Source of the DNA: 630D-37 sp037447295 | GTDB lineage: Bacteria; Chloroflexota; Anaerolineae; Anaerolineales; Villigracilaceae | NCBI GenBank assembly: GCA_037447295.1 | Contig: JBBIGZ010000020.1 | Span: 1-41,734 of the forward strand | Length of the DNA stretch: 41,734 nucleotides | Direction: 5' to 3' | Shown: piece by piece, positions 8,411 through 14,871 of the stretch | How positions within the stretch are numbered: the first letter of the stretch is position 1 | Layout: each line of letters begins with the position of its first letter | The notes under the pieces: model-generated | What the model was told of the DNA's origin: nothing | Database searches by the model: none | The model's input: only the letters and a program-made list of their open reading frames with translations | Position numbers and translations under genes: made by a program

Positions 8411-8419
8411 TGGTATAAT
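8411..8419 (+). promoter_or_regulatory. Extended -10 promoter, probably leaderless M23 gene
   Basis: TGG followed by a perfect TATAAT at 8414-8419, an extended -10 element, with no good -35 box 16-18 bases upstream. The A of the ATG at 8427 lies eight bases after the box, which is where transcription would begin. The mRNA would therefore have no leader. Confidence 0.65.
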
Positions 8420-8426
8420 GACGCTC

Positions 8427-9149
8427 ATGCGTTCGCGCCACTTTCTCATGCTTTTGCTTGGTCTGCTGGTGGGGCTGATCGTGTACTTTCGCCCGTGGCG
8501 CCTGTTCTCGCCGCGCACGCGCTGGGTCCTGGAATGGTTGCGCCATCCCGAGGCGCATCCGGAATGGCGCAGCCGCGCCCTTTCCCGCTGCAACCAATCT
8601 GCCCCCTTTCTCTTTCCTACTGATGGCTTCATCGGGTATCTTTGGGATGATTCGTTCCGCATTGGGCATCGTCATCAGGGGATAGATGTCTTCGGGGGAG
8701 AGCTGCCTGGTAAGGCGCCGGTCTATGCTGCCTATGACGGTTACCTGACGCGCCTGTCATCCTGGAAATCTTCGCTCATTCTGCGCGTGCCCCAGGACCC
8801 GCTTCTGCCGGGACGGCAGATTTGGCTCTATTACACCCATCTGGCCGATCGGGATGGCAATTCGTTCATCCTGCCTGATTTCCCGCCCGGCACCCGAGAA
8901 CGTTTTGTGCGCGCCGGAACTTTACTCGGCTATCAAGGGAACTATTCCGGCGATCCGCTCAACCCGGTGGGCGTGCACCTGCACTTTTCCATTGTGCTCG
9001 ATGATGGAAATGGGAACTTTCGCAACGAGCTGGATATTCGCAACACCCTCGATCCTTCGCCCTATTTTGGACTGCCGTTGAACGGGCCGAAGAATCGCGA
9101 GCAGATCGTGGTTTGTAACTCTTCTATGGAGTCTTCACATGAACCGTAA
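8427..9149 (+). CDS. Membrane-anchored M23 family metallopeptidase
   Basis: 240 residues. M23 (LytM-type) zinc endopeptidases cut peptidoglycan cross-bridges. A single N-terminal hydrophobic segment (about residues 7-21) without a lipobox or clear cleavage site suggests a membrane anchor with the enzyme outside. All zinc and catalytic positions are present: 'HQGID' (H-x3-D), the central His in 'YYTHLAD', and 'HLHF'. Between them is a longer insertion than in compact LytM domains. I take the ATG at 8427 rather than the ATG at 8418, because the latter lies inside the TATAAT box. It overlaps the following SDR gene by 11 bases, so the two are probably cotranscribed. Confidence 0.85.
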   Translation: MRSRHFLMLLLGLLVGLIVYFRPWRLFSPRTRWVLEWLRHPEAHPEWRSRALSRCNQSAPFLFPTDGFIGYLWDDSFRIGHRHQGIDVFGGELPGKAPVYAAYDGYLTRLSSWKSSLILRVPQDPLLPGRQIWLYYTHLADRDGNSFILPDFPPGTRERFVRAGTLLGYQGNYSGDPLNPVGVHLHFSIVLDDGNGNFRNELDIRNTLDPSPYFGLPLNGPKNREQIVVCNSSMESSHEP

Positions 9150-9756
9150 AGTGATCATGGTCAACGGAGCCGGGCGCGGCTTGGGCCGTATTTTGGCCGA
9201 AACCTTTGCCCGACGCGGCGCCGCAGTAGCCGCCAACGATCTTTCGCCGATCACCCTGGATTGGACGCAGGAGCTGGAAGCCCAAGGGTACTCCATCCGT
9301 GCCTATACGGAAGACCCGACGCGCAAGATCGTCGCCCAGGCATTGGTCAAACAGGTGGAAGATGATTGGGGGAGAATTGATGTCCTGGTCCATCACGCCG
9401 CGGTTGCACCGACGGCCTCCTTGCTGGAGATGGACGAATGGGATTGGCATCGGAGTTTGGACCTCAATCTGAGTGCCGCATTCTTGCTGACCCAATCCGT
9501 GGGCCGCATCATGCGTCAGCAGGGGAACGGTCTGATCCTGGTGCTACTTTCGCTGGATGGTGATCAGGCCGCCTCTCACCCGGCCTTTTTCATCGCTCAG
9601 ATGGGGTTGTGGGGGCTGGTCGCTCAGGCGCGGCGAGAGTTGATGCCGCACGGCATCCGCGTCGAATCGCTTTGTGTTTCCCCACCGCGCTTGCCGGAGC
9701 CTCCTCCTTCACCGACTGCGATCGAGGAACAGGTCCTAGCGTGGGTAGGGTTGTAG
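9139..9756 (+). CDS. Short-chain dehydrogenase/reductase-like protein, catalytic site degenerate
   Basis: 205 residues with an SDR Rossmann fold. The nucleotide loop 'GAGRGLG' is at residues 10-16 and Asn110 and Ser138 of the catalytic tetrad are in place. The active-site Tyr-x3-Lys is replaced: the aligned positions read Phe150 and Gln154. The protein also ends about 40 residues earlier than usual SDRs. It may bind NAD(P) without the classical oxidoreductase chemistry, or have lost function. The start at 9139 overlaps the M23 gene and has a GGAG box upstream. No pathway is suggested by its neighbours, which are cell-envelope genes. Confidence 0.85.
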   Translation: MNRKVIMVNGAGRGLGRILAETFARRGAAVAANDLSPITLDWTQELEAQGYSIRAYTEDPTRKIVAQALVKQVEDDWGRIDVLVHHAAVAPTASLLEMDEWDWHRSLDLNLSAAFLLTQSVGRIMRQQGNGLILVLLSLDGDQAASHPAFFIAQMGLWGLVAQARRELMPHGIRVESLCVSPPRLPEPPPSPTAIEEQVLAWVGL

Positions 9757-9793
9757 TGCGATTATGCTGTAATTTATTCTCCCCTATTCATTG

Positions 9794-9799
9794 CATAAT
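9794..9799 (+). promoter_or_regulatory. Possible -10 box of a leaderless lipoprotein mRNA
   Basis: CATAAT, one base from consensus, ends seven bases before the GTG at 9807. No ribosome-binding site precedes that GTG and the -35 region is poor. The spacing is like that of the 8411-8419 promoter. Confidence 0.4.
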
Positions 9800-9806
9800 T
9801 AAAAGC

Positions 9807-10268
9807 GTGAAGACCCTACATTGCCTCGTTTTGTGCCTTTTTCTACTCCTGACCGCCTGTCAAAGAGTGCAGTCAACCGACGCATCGCCGGATGCATTGA
9901 CTTCCCCCTCTATACTCTTGTCTCCCGCGGTTTTGGCTTCGGCCACGGCATCTCCGGACGGTGCGTCTTCTGAGGGGCCTGTTTCCACGCCTTTTGTACC
10001 TTCCTCGCAGGTTCCGAGTGAACATATTTTGCACATCGTGGCTCCTCAGGATGGGGATGTGATCAATGTGCCCTCCATTCTCTTACGCGGTTTTGCCCCA
10101 CCGGAAACGGTGATCAGCATCAACGATGACATTTACCTCGTTGGCCCGCAAGGTCAATTTGAGATCCCGCTCACGCTCGAAGAAGGCCCGAATGTGTTTG
10201 AAATCGTAGCCAGTGACCTTTTAGGGAACGAGGAGAGCGTGATCCTGGTGATCACCTATCAACCGTAA
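9807..10268 (+). CDS. Lipoprotein with a small extracellular beta domain
   Basis: 153 residues. The N-terminus is a lipoprotein signal: a short hydrophobic core and the lipobox Leu-Thr-Ala-Cys with Cys18 as the lipidated residue. Residues 20-70 are Ser/Pro/Ala/Thr-rich, a spacer typical of surface lipoproteins. Residues about 75-153 form one beta-sandwich module: 'HIVAPQDGDVI', 'LRGFAPPETVISINDD', 'GQFEIPLTLEEGPNVFEIVASD', ending in a 'VILVITY' strand. This looks like the glucodextranase B / Big-like domains found in secreted proteins. The GTG start is chosen because it begins the signal peptide; an upstream extension of the frame overlaps the SDR gene and has no signal. Function is unknown. 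Confidence 0.8.
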   Translation: MKTLHCLVLCLFLLLTACQRVQSTDASPDALTSPSILLSPAVLASATASPDGASSEGPVSTPFVPSSQVPSEHILHIVAPQDGDVINVPSILLRGFAPPETVISINDDIYLVGPQGQFEIPLTLEEGPNVFEIVASDLLGNEESVILVITYQP

Positions 10269-10282
10269 TTCGGAGGTAGACG

Positions 10283-10978
10283 ATGAAAAAGTTTTTGCTT
10301 GTTCTGACGTTGCTTAGCGCGTTTTTCCTCTTCACGACCCAGGTTTTTGCCGGCCCCTCGGCCGCAGGTGGGCCCAAGAAAACCCCTGGAACGCCGCCTG
10401 GGCCCGCGGTCACACCGGGACCGAAGCATACCAAAATACCGAATCTCAAAGGAAAACCGCAGATTTTTCGCGGGGTGATCGCCGCTGTGAGCGATTCGAG
10501 CCTGACGATTACGCTGAGAGATGGCTCCTCGGTGACCGTATCGCTGGATGCCGGAACACGAATCCATCTCCCTGCCGCTCGCAAGGATGGGAGTGCCACT
10601 TTGCAGGTTGACATGCAGGTGGTTGTCCAGGCTCGTAGCGATCCGAACGGTACTTTGGTGGCGCAGCGGGTGGTTGCCGTTCCGGGAAAGCCATCACGAG
10701 CGCACCGCGTTGGTTGGGTGACGGATTATCAGCCCGGCGTGAGCATCACCATTCAGGCGCGTGATGGCAATACCTACACCTTCCAGCTCGCTCCCCAAGT
10801 CAAAATCCTCCCCGCCGATCGCGCTGCTCAGCTCGCCCCCGGTGCCTTGGTGACGATCATCGCGCCGCGCAATCCTTCCCAGTTGAACTGGGTAGCCGTG
10901 GGGATCGTAGTTCATCCTGCCACACAAAGCGTTACCCCTGTTCCGACGGCTACCATCACTGCAACTGCAACACCTTAG
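10283..10978 (+). CDS. Secreted DUF5666-like protein
   Basis: 231 residues. A signal peptide covers about residues 1-23 ('MKKFLLVLTLL' to Val-Phe-Ala). A Pro/Gly/Lys-rich linker follows to residue 55. Two successive small beta-barrel units of about 70 residues then appear, each with a 'G.I..V...S.TI..RDG....V.L...T.I' pattern, which matches DUF5666. The end is Thr/Pro/Ala-rich. DUF5666 has no known activity. GGAGG is seven bases upstream of the ATG. It is 14 bases after the lipoprotein gene, so both are probably on one transcript and may act together at the cell surface. It ends 20 bases from the convergent rsmG stop. Confidence 0.85.
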   Translation: MKKFLLVLTLLSAFFLFTTQVFAGPSAAGGPKKTPGTPPGPAVTPGPKHTKIPNLKGKPQIFRGVIAAVSDSSLTITLRDGSSVTVSLDAGTRIHLPAARKDGSATLQVDMQVVVQARSDPNGTLVAQRVVAVPGKPSRAHRVGWVTDYQPGVSITIQARDGNTYTFQLAPQVKILPADRAAQLAPGALVTIIAPRNPSQLNWVAVGIVVHPATQSVTPVPTATITATATP

Positions 10979-10998
10979 GCGTTAGGAAACCTTTACTG

Positions 10999-11709
10999 CT
11001 ACAACGGCTTCTTCGCCGGGATGCCGGGTTTGCGCGGGTATTGGGATGGGGTGGCGGCGATTTTATCCACTAGGACGAGAAAGCGTTCATCGGTGATGCC
11101 CGGTAGGGTGACGGGGATGATCTGGCGCAGTTTGCCGCCGAGGATGCGAAAGGCGTTTTCTGCTTTTTGGGCCTCGGCGGGGCCACTTTCCCCTTTCGGC
11201 GCCAGCATGCTGCCGCCAAGTTTGAGGAAGGGGAGTAGGTATTCGGCCAGGACGCGCAATTCGGCCACAGCGCGCGCTACCGCCCAGTCGTATTGTTCTC
11301 GATGTTCCGGCCGATGCGCTACTTCCTCCGCCCGTGCTTGGATGACTTCCACTTTTTCCAGCTTCAAGAGACGAACGATGTGCTGGCAGAACATGGCCTT
11401 TTTGCCCACCGATTCGACCAGGGTCAATTGCATATGGGGATAGAGGATCTTGAGCGGGATGCCGGGAAAACCGGCGCCGGTGCCGACATCGATCAGGCGC
11501 ATCGGGGGGGTGTTTTTCCAGGCTAGGACGCAGGAGAAGGAATCGAGAAAGTGACGCACGCGCACGGCCTCGACTTCACGGATGGCCGTGAGGTTGAATT
11601 TTTGATTCCATTCCAGCAGTTCCTGCTCATAGATGCTCAGCGCCTTGACCTGCGCGCTGCTGAGGCGGATGCCGAATAGGCGCTGGGCCTCTTCGATCAG
11701 ACGTTGCAT
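10999..11709 (-). CDS. rsmG: 16S rRNA (guanine-N7) methyltransferase RsmG
   Basis: 236 residues. RsmG (GidB) methylates N7 of G527 in 16S rRNA using S-adenosylmethionine. The start 'MQRLIEEAQRLFGI' and 'YEQELLEWNQKFNLTAI' match the family N-terminus. The SAM-binding loop 'DVGTGAGFPGIPLKI' is near residue 80 and 'KGESGPAEAQKAE' near residue 185. The C-terminal extension is Pro/Lys-rich. The ATG at 11709 shares its A with the stop of the DUF3048 gene, and GGAGAG lies five bases upstream; a longer open frame to 11919 only runs through that gene. It is the last gene of the HIT - DUF3048 - rsmG operon. Confidence 0.96.
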   Translation of the reverse strand: MQRLIEEAQRLFGIRLSSAQVKALSIYEQELLEWNQKFNLTAIREVEAVRVRHFLDSFSCVLAWKNTPPMRLIDVGTGAGFPGIPLKILYPHMQLTLVESVGKKAMFCQHIVRLLKLEKVEVIQARAEEVAHRPEHREQYDWAVARAVAELRVLAEYLLPFLKLGGSMLAPKGESGPAEAQKAENAFRILGGKLRQIIPVTLPGITDERFLVLVDKIAATPSQYPRKPGIPAKKPL

Positions 11710-13382
11710 TAATTCTCTCCAGGACGAGGATCGGGGGGTTGGACGAAGAAGGCTTGCCAAGCGCCGTTCCCCAGGTCGCGCAAAGCGGAGTTTGGGGTCA
11801 TCAGGTGAATCCAGGTGTGACCCGGTTTGAGAGGCATCAGGTTGCCTTGCGCATCGGTGAAATGGATCGGACGCGGTAGGCCGGTTTTGCGCTCCCATTC
11901 GCGGTTGGCGGTGCTCCACCGGATGGGGTAGATGCGGCCATCACGCAGTAGCCAGGCGCGACCTCCTTGGCCGATGCCTAGCTGCACATCGAATTGCAGA
12001 TGACGCACCCATTGGTAATCGGCCAAAAGGACGATGATGTTTTCAAAGAGCTGCTGACGGCCGGTCAGGCGATCCAGGGCAGGGACAAGGGTGCCGCTGC
12101 CATCGGCTTGGTCGGTGTAGCGCAGGTAAGCGCCGCTGAGCGGATCGTAAACCCAAGCGGATTGCGTATAGGCATGATAGAAGACGTGGAGGGAATTGGC
12201 CGGTTGGCCGCCCGCGGGCGGGGAGGGATCGAAAAGGTTGCCGGAATAGTTTAGTTTGCCTGAGGATGGTTTGCGGGCAGCGGTGAGCTGGCGCATGCGT
12301 GAGACGGTGAGCAGGGCGCTATTCGGGGTGGTGAGATCAACGCCGTAGGCGATCTCGCAGCCATGGAGCACTTCGCGAATGCCGCGCCCGGCGCCAGAAT
12401 AGACCAGACAGCTAAAGGGGAACATTGCGTAGATGTGGTTATACGTCAGGCGGCCGGAGCGGATCGGGCCGACATAGGCTTCGTTGGGAATGTACCAAGG
12501 GGTAGGGGTGGGGGTGATCGAAGGCGTCGATGTGGGCGGCGCTTCGGGAAGCAGGATCAGGCCAAGGTCCAGCCTGTGTGCGCCGCCGCTAACGCTCAGG
12601 AGGGCACTTGCGCCTGTTTGCGGATCAAAGTCACTATCCCCCTCTTCCGTTCCTTGGTGCGGGGCGGTCAATTGATAGTAAGGTGAAGGAGAGATTTTGA
12701 GGCGGTATTCGCCGCCAGCAGGGAGGTTGAAAAAGTAGTAGCCGTTGGAGTCGGTGGCGATGCTTTGGAGCAGTTGATCGGCGGCATCGTATAGGTGAAG
12801 GCACAGGCCGCCGACGCCGGCTTCCCAAGGGTCAAGGCGGCCGTTTTCGTTTTCATCCAGCCAGGCGCGGCCGCCTAGCCAGGGTTCGGTTGGTATGCCG
12901 CCGGCCGGACGCACGGGACAGCCGCCGGGTAGGTTGGGGATATAGCGGGGGTATTCGCCGTAGAAGACGGCTAGGAAGCGGGTGGTGCCTTCGCCGATGA
13001 AGAGCTCGAAGACCCAGGAGGCGAATTGCAGGCCGGCCTGGGGGCGCGTGGTGACCGGCATGTTGCTGATCGAGATGAGGGCGGCAGGTTGTTCGAGCAG
13101 AGCCGGTTCGGAGACCCGCAGGGCGGTCAGCGGGTTGATGCCCGGTGGGAAGTCTTCTAGCTCCGGGCCGTAGGGGCGCGGGGTTTCTCGTGGCTGCGGT
13201 GTGGGTGAAGGGGTTGGGGTGGGGGTGAATGAGGGTAGGATGGTGAGGGTTGCCGCTGCCGTGGCCGAAGGAGAAGGTGTATGTGTGGGGATAGGGTCTG
13301 TTTGAAGCGAGGGTGTGCAGGCGGCCAACCAAAGACAAAGCAGGAGTAGGCCCAGGTTACGACTGTGCTTGTTCCACCCCAT
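11709..13382 (-). CDS. DUF3048 lipoprotein with an inserted SdrD-B-like domain
   Basis: 557 residues. The signal sequence ends in Leu-Ala-Ala-Cys with Cys22 for lipidation, followed by a Thr/Pro/Ser-rich spacer to about residue 68. DUF3048 (YerB-like) begins with 'GPELEDFPPGINPLTALRVSEP', then 'ISISNMPVTTRPQAGL' and 'GEGTTRFLAVFYGEYP'. At about residue 160 it is interrupted by an SdrD-B / carboxypeptidase-regulatory-like beta module of some 110 residues, with 'WLDENENGRLDPWE' (calcium-loop-like) and 'DSNGYYFFNLPAG'. A second Pro/Thr linker follows, and DUF3048 resumes with 'YVGPIRSGRLTYNHIYAMF'. The family is extracellular with no proven activity. It starts 26 bases inside the HIT gene's 3' end and overlaps rsmG by one base. 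Confidence 0.88.
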   Translation of the reverse strand: MGWNKHSRNLGLLLLCLWLAACTPSLQTDPIPTHTPSPSATAAATLTILPSFTPTPTPSPTPQPRETPRPYGPELEDFPPGINPLTALRVSEPALLEQPAALISISNMPVTTRPQAGLQFASWVFELFIGEGTTRFLAVFYGEYPRYIPNLPGGCPVRPAGGIPTEPWLGGRAWLDENENGRLDPWEAGVGGLCLHLYDAADQLLQSIATDSNGYYFFNLPAGGEYRLKISPSPYYQLTAPHQGTEEGDSDFDPQTGASALLSVSGGAHRLDLGLILLPEAPPTSTPSITPTPTPWYIPNEAYVGPIRSGRLTYNHIYAMFPFSCLVYSGAGRGIREVLHGCEIAYGVDLTTPNSALLTVSRMRQLTAARKPSSGKLNYSGNLFDPSPPAGGQPANSLHVFYHAYTQSAWVYDPLSGAYLRYTDQADGSGTLVPALDRLTGRQQLFENIIVLLADYQWVRHLQFDVQLGIGQGGRAWLLRDGRIYPIRWSTANREWERKTGLPRPIHFTDAQGNLMPLKPGHTWIHLMTPNSALRDLGNGAWQAFFVQPPDPRPGEN

Positions 13383-13866
13383 GCTCTTGCTCCCAGGCAG
13401 TTCGGATTTTGCGGTAAGTGTCTTCCAATGCTTCTGGTAAGACGCGCGTTTCAGCCAGGGTGGACATGAAGTTGGTATCCCCTACCCAGCGCGGGACGAT
13501 GTGGATGTGGACGTGTTCTTTGACGCCAGCGCCGGCCGCTTCGCCGATATTGGCGCCGATGTTGAAGGCATGAGGACGATAGAGGCGGCGCAGGATGCGC
13601 ATGCTCTGAGTGGTGAGCTCCATCATTTCGGCGCGCGTCGGAGCATCGAGCTCTTCCAGGGTGGAGACGTGGAGGAAGGGGACGACCATCAGGTGTCCAC
13701 TGGTGTAGGGATAGCGGTTGAGGATGACGTAGGCGTGTTGGCCGCGAAAAACGATCAGGTTCTCTGCGCTATCCTGCATGGATTGGGCGCGGCAGAAGAC
13801 GCACCCTTCTTCTTTGGAGTGATTTTTGATATAAGTCATACGCCATGGGGACCAGATGTATTTCAT
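13357..13866 (-). CDS. HIT family nucleotide hydrolase/phosphorylase
   Basis: 169 residues. HIT proteins hydrolyse or phosphorolyse nucleotides such as Ap4A or AMP conjugates. The catalytic triad 'HVHIH' is at residues 118-122. A Cys-x2-Cys pair (Cys22, Cys25), seen in zinc-binding HIT proteins of the Ap4A phosphorylase-like group, lies near the N-terminus. The core segments 'NRYPYTSGHLMVVP' and 'FNIGANIGEAAGAGVKEH' are standard. It leads an operon with the DUF3048 lipoprotein and rsmG, overlapping the former by 26 bases. A TATAAT box ends six bases before its ATG, so the mRNA may lack a leader. The cellular substrate cannot be named. Confidence 0.93.
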   Translation of the reverse strand: MKYIWSPWRMTYIKNHSKEEGCVFCRAQSMQDSAENLIVFRGQHAYVILNRYPYTSGHLMVVPFLHVSTLEELDAPTRAEMMELTTQSMRILRRLYRPHAFNIGANIGEAAGAGVKEHVHIHIVPRWVGDTNFMSTLAETRVLPEALEDTYRKIRTAWEQEHGVEQAQS

Positions 13867-13872
13867 GGGTTG

Positions 13873-13881
13873 ATTATACCA
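13873..13881 (-). promoter_or_regulatory. Extended -10 promoter of the HIT operon
   Basis: On the minus strand, TGG precedes TATAAT (13878-13873), and the box ends six bases before the ATG at 13866. No -35 consensus is seen. The region where it would be is filled by three copies of the GTAGAC heptamer. Transcription should begin at or next to the start codon. Confidence 0.65.
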
Positions 13882-13884
13882 AAC

Positions 13885-13905
13885 GGTCTACCGTCTACGG
13901 TCTAC
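13885..13905. repeat. GTAGAC(C/G) heptamer repeat, three units
   Basis: Plus strand reads GGTCTAC, CGTCTAC, GGTCTAC in tandem, which is GTAGACC, GTAGACG, GTAGACC on the other strand. The same 7-base unit occurs at 29039-29052 and 38145-38175. Here it is immediately upstream of the HIT -10 box. Confidence 0.75.
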
Positions 13906-13978
13906 CGCTGGCCTATAGGTTCTAAGCAGAGGCGCCGGGCTACGGTCGGCCGGCGATTGTGATGGGCAGGTGCAATCG

Positions 13979-14049
13979 GTAGGGACAAACGCAAGGAATA
14001 GCAATACGGACAAACGCAAGCAAGGGACAAACGCAAGCGTTTGTCCTAC
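13979..14049. repeat. REP-like element with terminal inverted repeats and internal copies
   Basis: The element opens with GTAGGGACAAACGC (13979-13992) and closes with GCGTTTGTCCTAC (14037-14049), its near-exact reverse complement. Inside are two more copies of GGACAAACGCAAG (14008-14020 and 14025-14037). The last copy and the closing arm make a perfect 10-bp stem (14025-14034 with 14037-14046) around AA. It fills most of the 184-base gap between the HIT gene start and the nuclease gene stop. A degraded relative lies at 7724-7755. This resembles REP/MITE-type intergenic repeats; no transposase is nearby. Confidence 0.7.
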
Positions 14050-14050
14050 A

Positions 14051-14869
14051 TCAAAACGCGATTTCGGCGATCTGCTCTAGGTTGATGTCGAAGATCGTCT
14101 CAAGATCCTGCTCGGCTTCGATTTCTTCCCAGGCGCCGGCATGGATGCCGCGAGCGCAATAGGAGCGGTAGGGGCAGTAGAGACAGAGTTTTTCATCCTC
14201 CGTAGGCGGAAAGGCCTGGGCTTGTTCGATTTCTTGGATCAGCAGAGGAAGCCATTCGGCATCGCGGCGATATTCTTCGGCGTGATACGGGAAGCGGATC
14301 GGTTCCTGGGGATGTTCGGGAAACCAGTAGATCATTTCGACTTTTTCGGGGGCGATCTCCCGACCTTCGTTCCAGACCCGGCCGGCAGCGACGATCAGGA
14401 AGCGATAGAGGCGCGTTTGCATGCGCGTGGAAAGGCGCAAGGGGGAGGGGCGCTTGAGGGAGGTCTTCCAGTCTACCAAGCGGATTGAGCCATCGGCAGC
14501 GATCATGACCAGGTCAAAGCGGGCGATCAGCCGGGCTTGCGGGTGGATAGGGAACGAGAGCACGGCTTCGGTGAGTAGACGGGTCTGCGGGGCTTGGCGC
14601 GGTGGACGGGTGGTGCTGTGGAGGAAGTTCTGCCACCAGCGCCGGAGATTTGGAGAGTTCGCCATGCGCTCTAAGGTTTCTTCCGGCAGACCCAGATAGT
14701 ATTGCTGTACCAGGCGATGGAAAAAATTGCCTTCTGCGATGTGCTGTTCCTGGGCGGCAATCGGTTCGCTTTGCGGCGCCGGCCATTCCAATTGCTGCAC
14801 ATAGCGCAACTGAAAGCGACGGGGACAATCGAGGTAATCCTGGAGCATGGATTGGGAGTACAGGCGCAT
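14051..14869 (-). CDS. PD-(D/E)XK nuclease with Fe-S-type cysteines (AddB/Cas4-like)
   Basis: 272 residues of the PD-(D/E)XK superfamily (PF12705-like). The N-terminal 'YSQSMLQDYLDCPRRFQLRYV' is the family entry motif. His51, Asp119, the Asp133-x-Lys135 pair in 'VDWKTS', and Gln151/Tyr155 form the usual nuclease core. Cys15 together with Cys229, Cys232 and Cys238 (C-x2-C-x5-C) matches the Fe-S arrangement of AddB and Cas4 nucleases. Unlike AddB there is no helicase part, and no cas genes are near. It may work as a stand-alone repair exonuclease, which is an inference. It begins two bases after the tsaD stop, so it is cotranscribed with tsaD and the M24 peptidase. Confidence 0.85.
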   Translation of the reverse strand: MRLYSQSMLQDYLDCPRRFQLRYVQQLEWPAPQSEPIAAQEQHIAEGNFFHRLVQQYYLGLPEETLERMANSPNLRRWWQNFLHSTTRPPRQAPQTRLLTEAVLSFPIHPQARLIARFDLVMIAADGSIRLVDWKTSLKRPSPLRLSTRMQTRLYRFLIVAAGRVWNEGREIAPEKVEMIYWFPEHPQEPIRFPYHAEEYRRDAEWLPLLIQEIEQAQAFPPTEDEKLCLYCPYRSYCARGIHAGAWEEIEAEQDLETIFDINLEQIAEIAF

Positions 14870-14871
14870 GT

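Noticed and set aside
9609..9806. Longer form of the lipoprotein gene
   Set aside because: It overlaps the SDR gene and hides the signal peptide, which starts cleanly at the GTG at 9807.
11710..11919. N-terminal extension of rsmG
   Set aside because: It lies wholly inside the DUF3048 gene; the ATG at 11709 has a ribosome-binding site and the family N-terminus.
14051..14869. Cas4 of a CRISPR system
   Set aside because: No repeats or other cas genes are in the window; the operon partners are tsaD and a peptidase.
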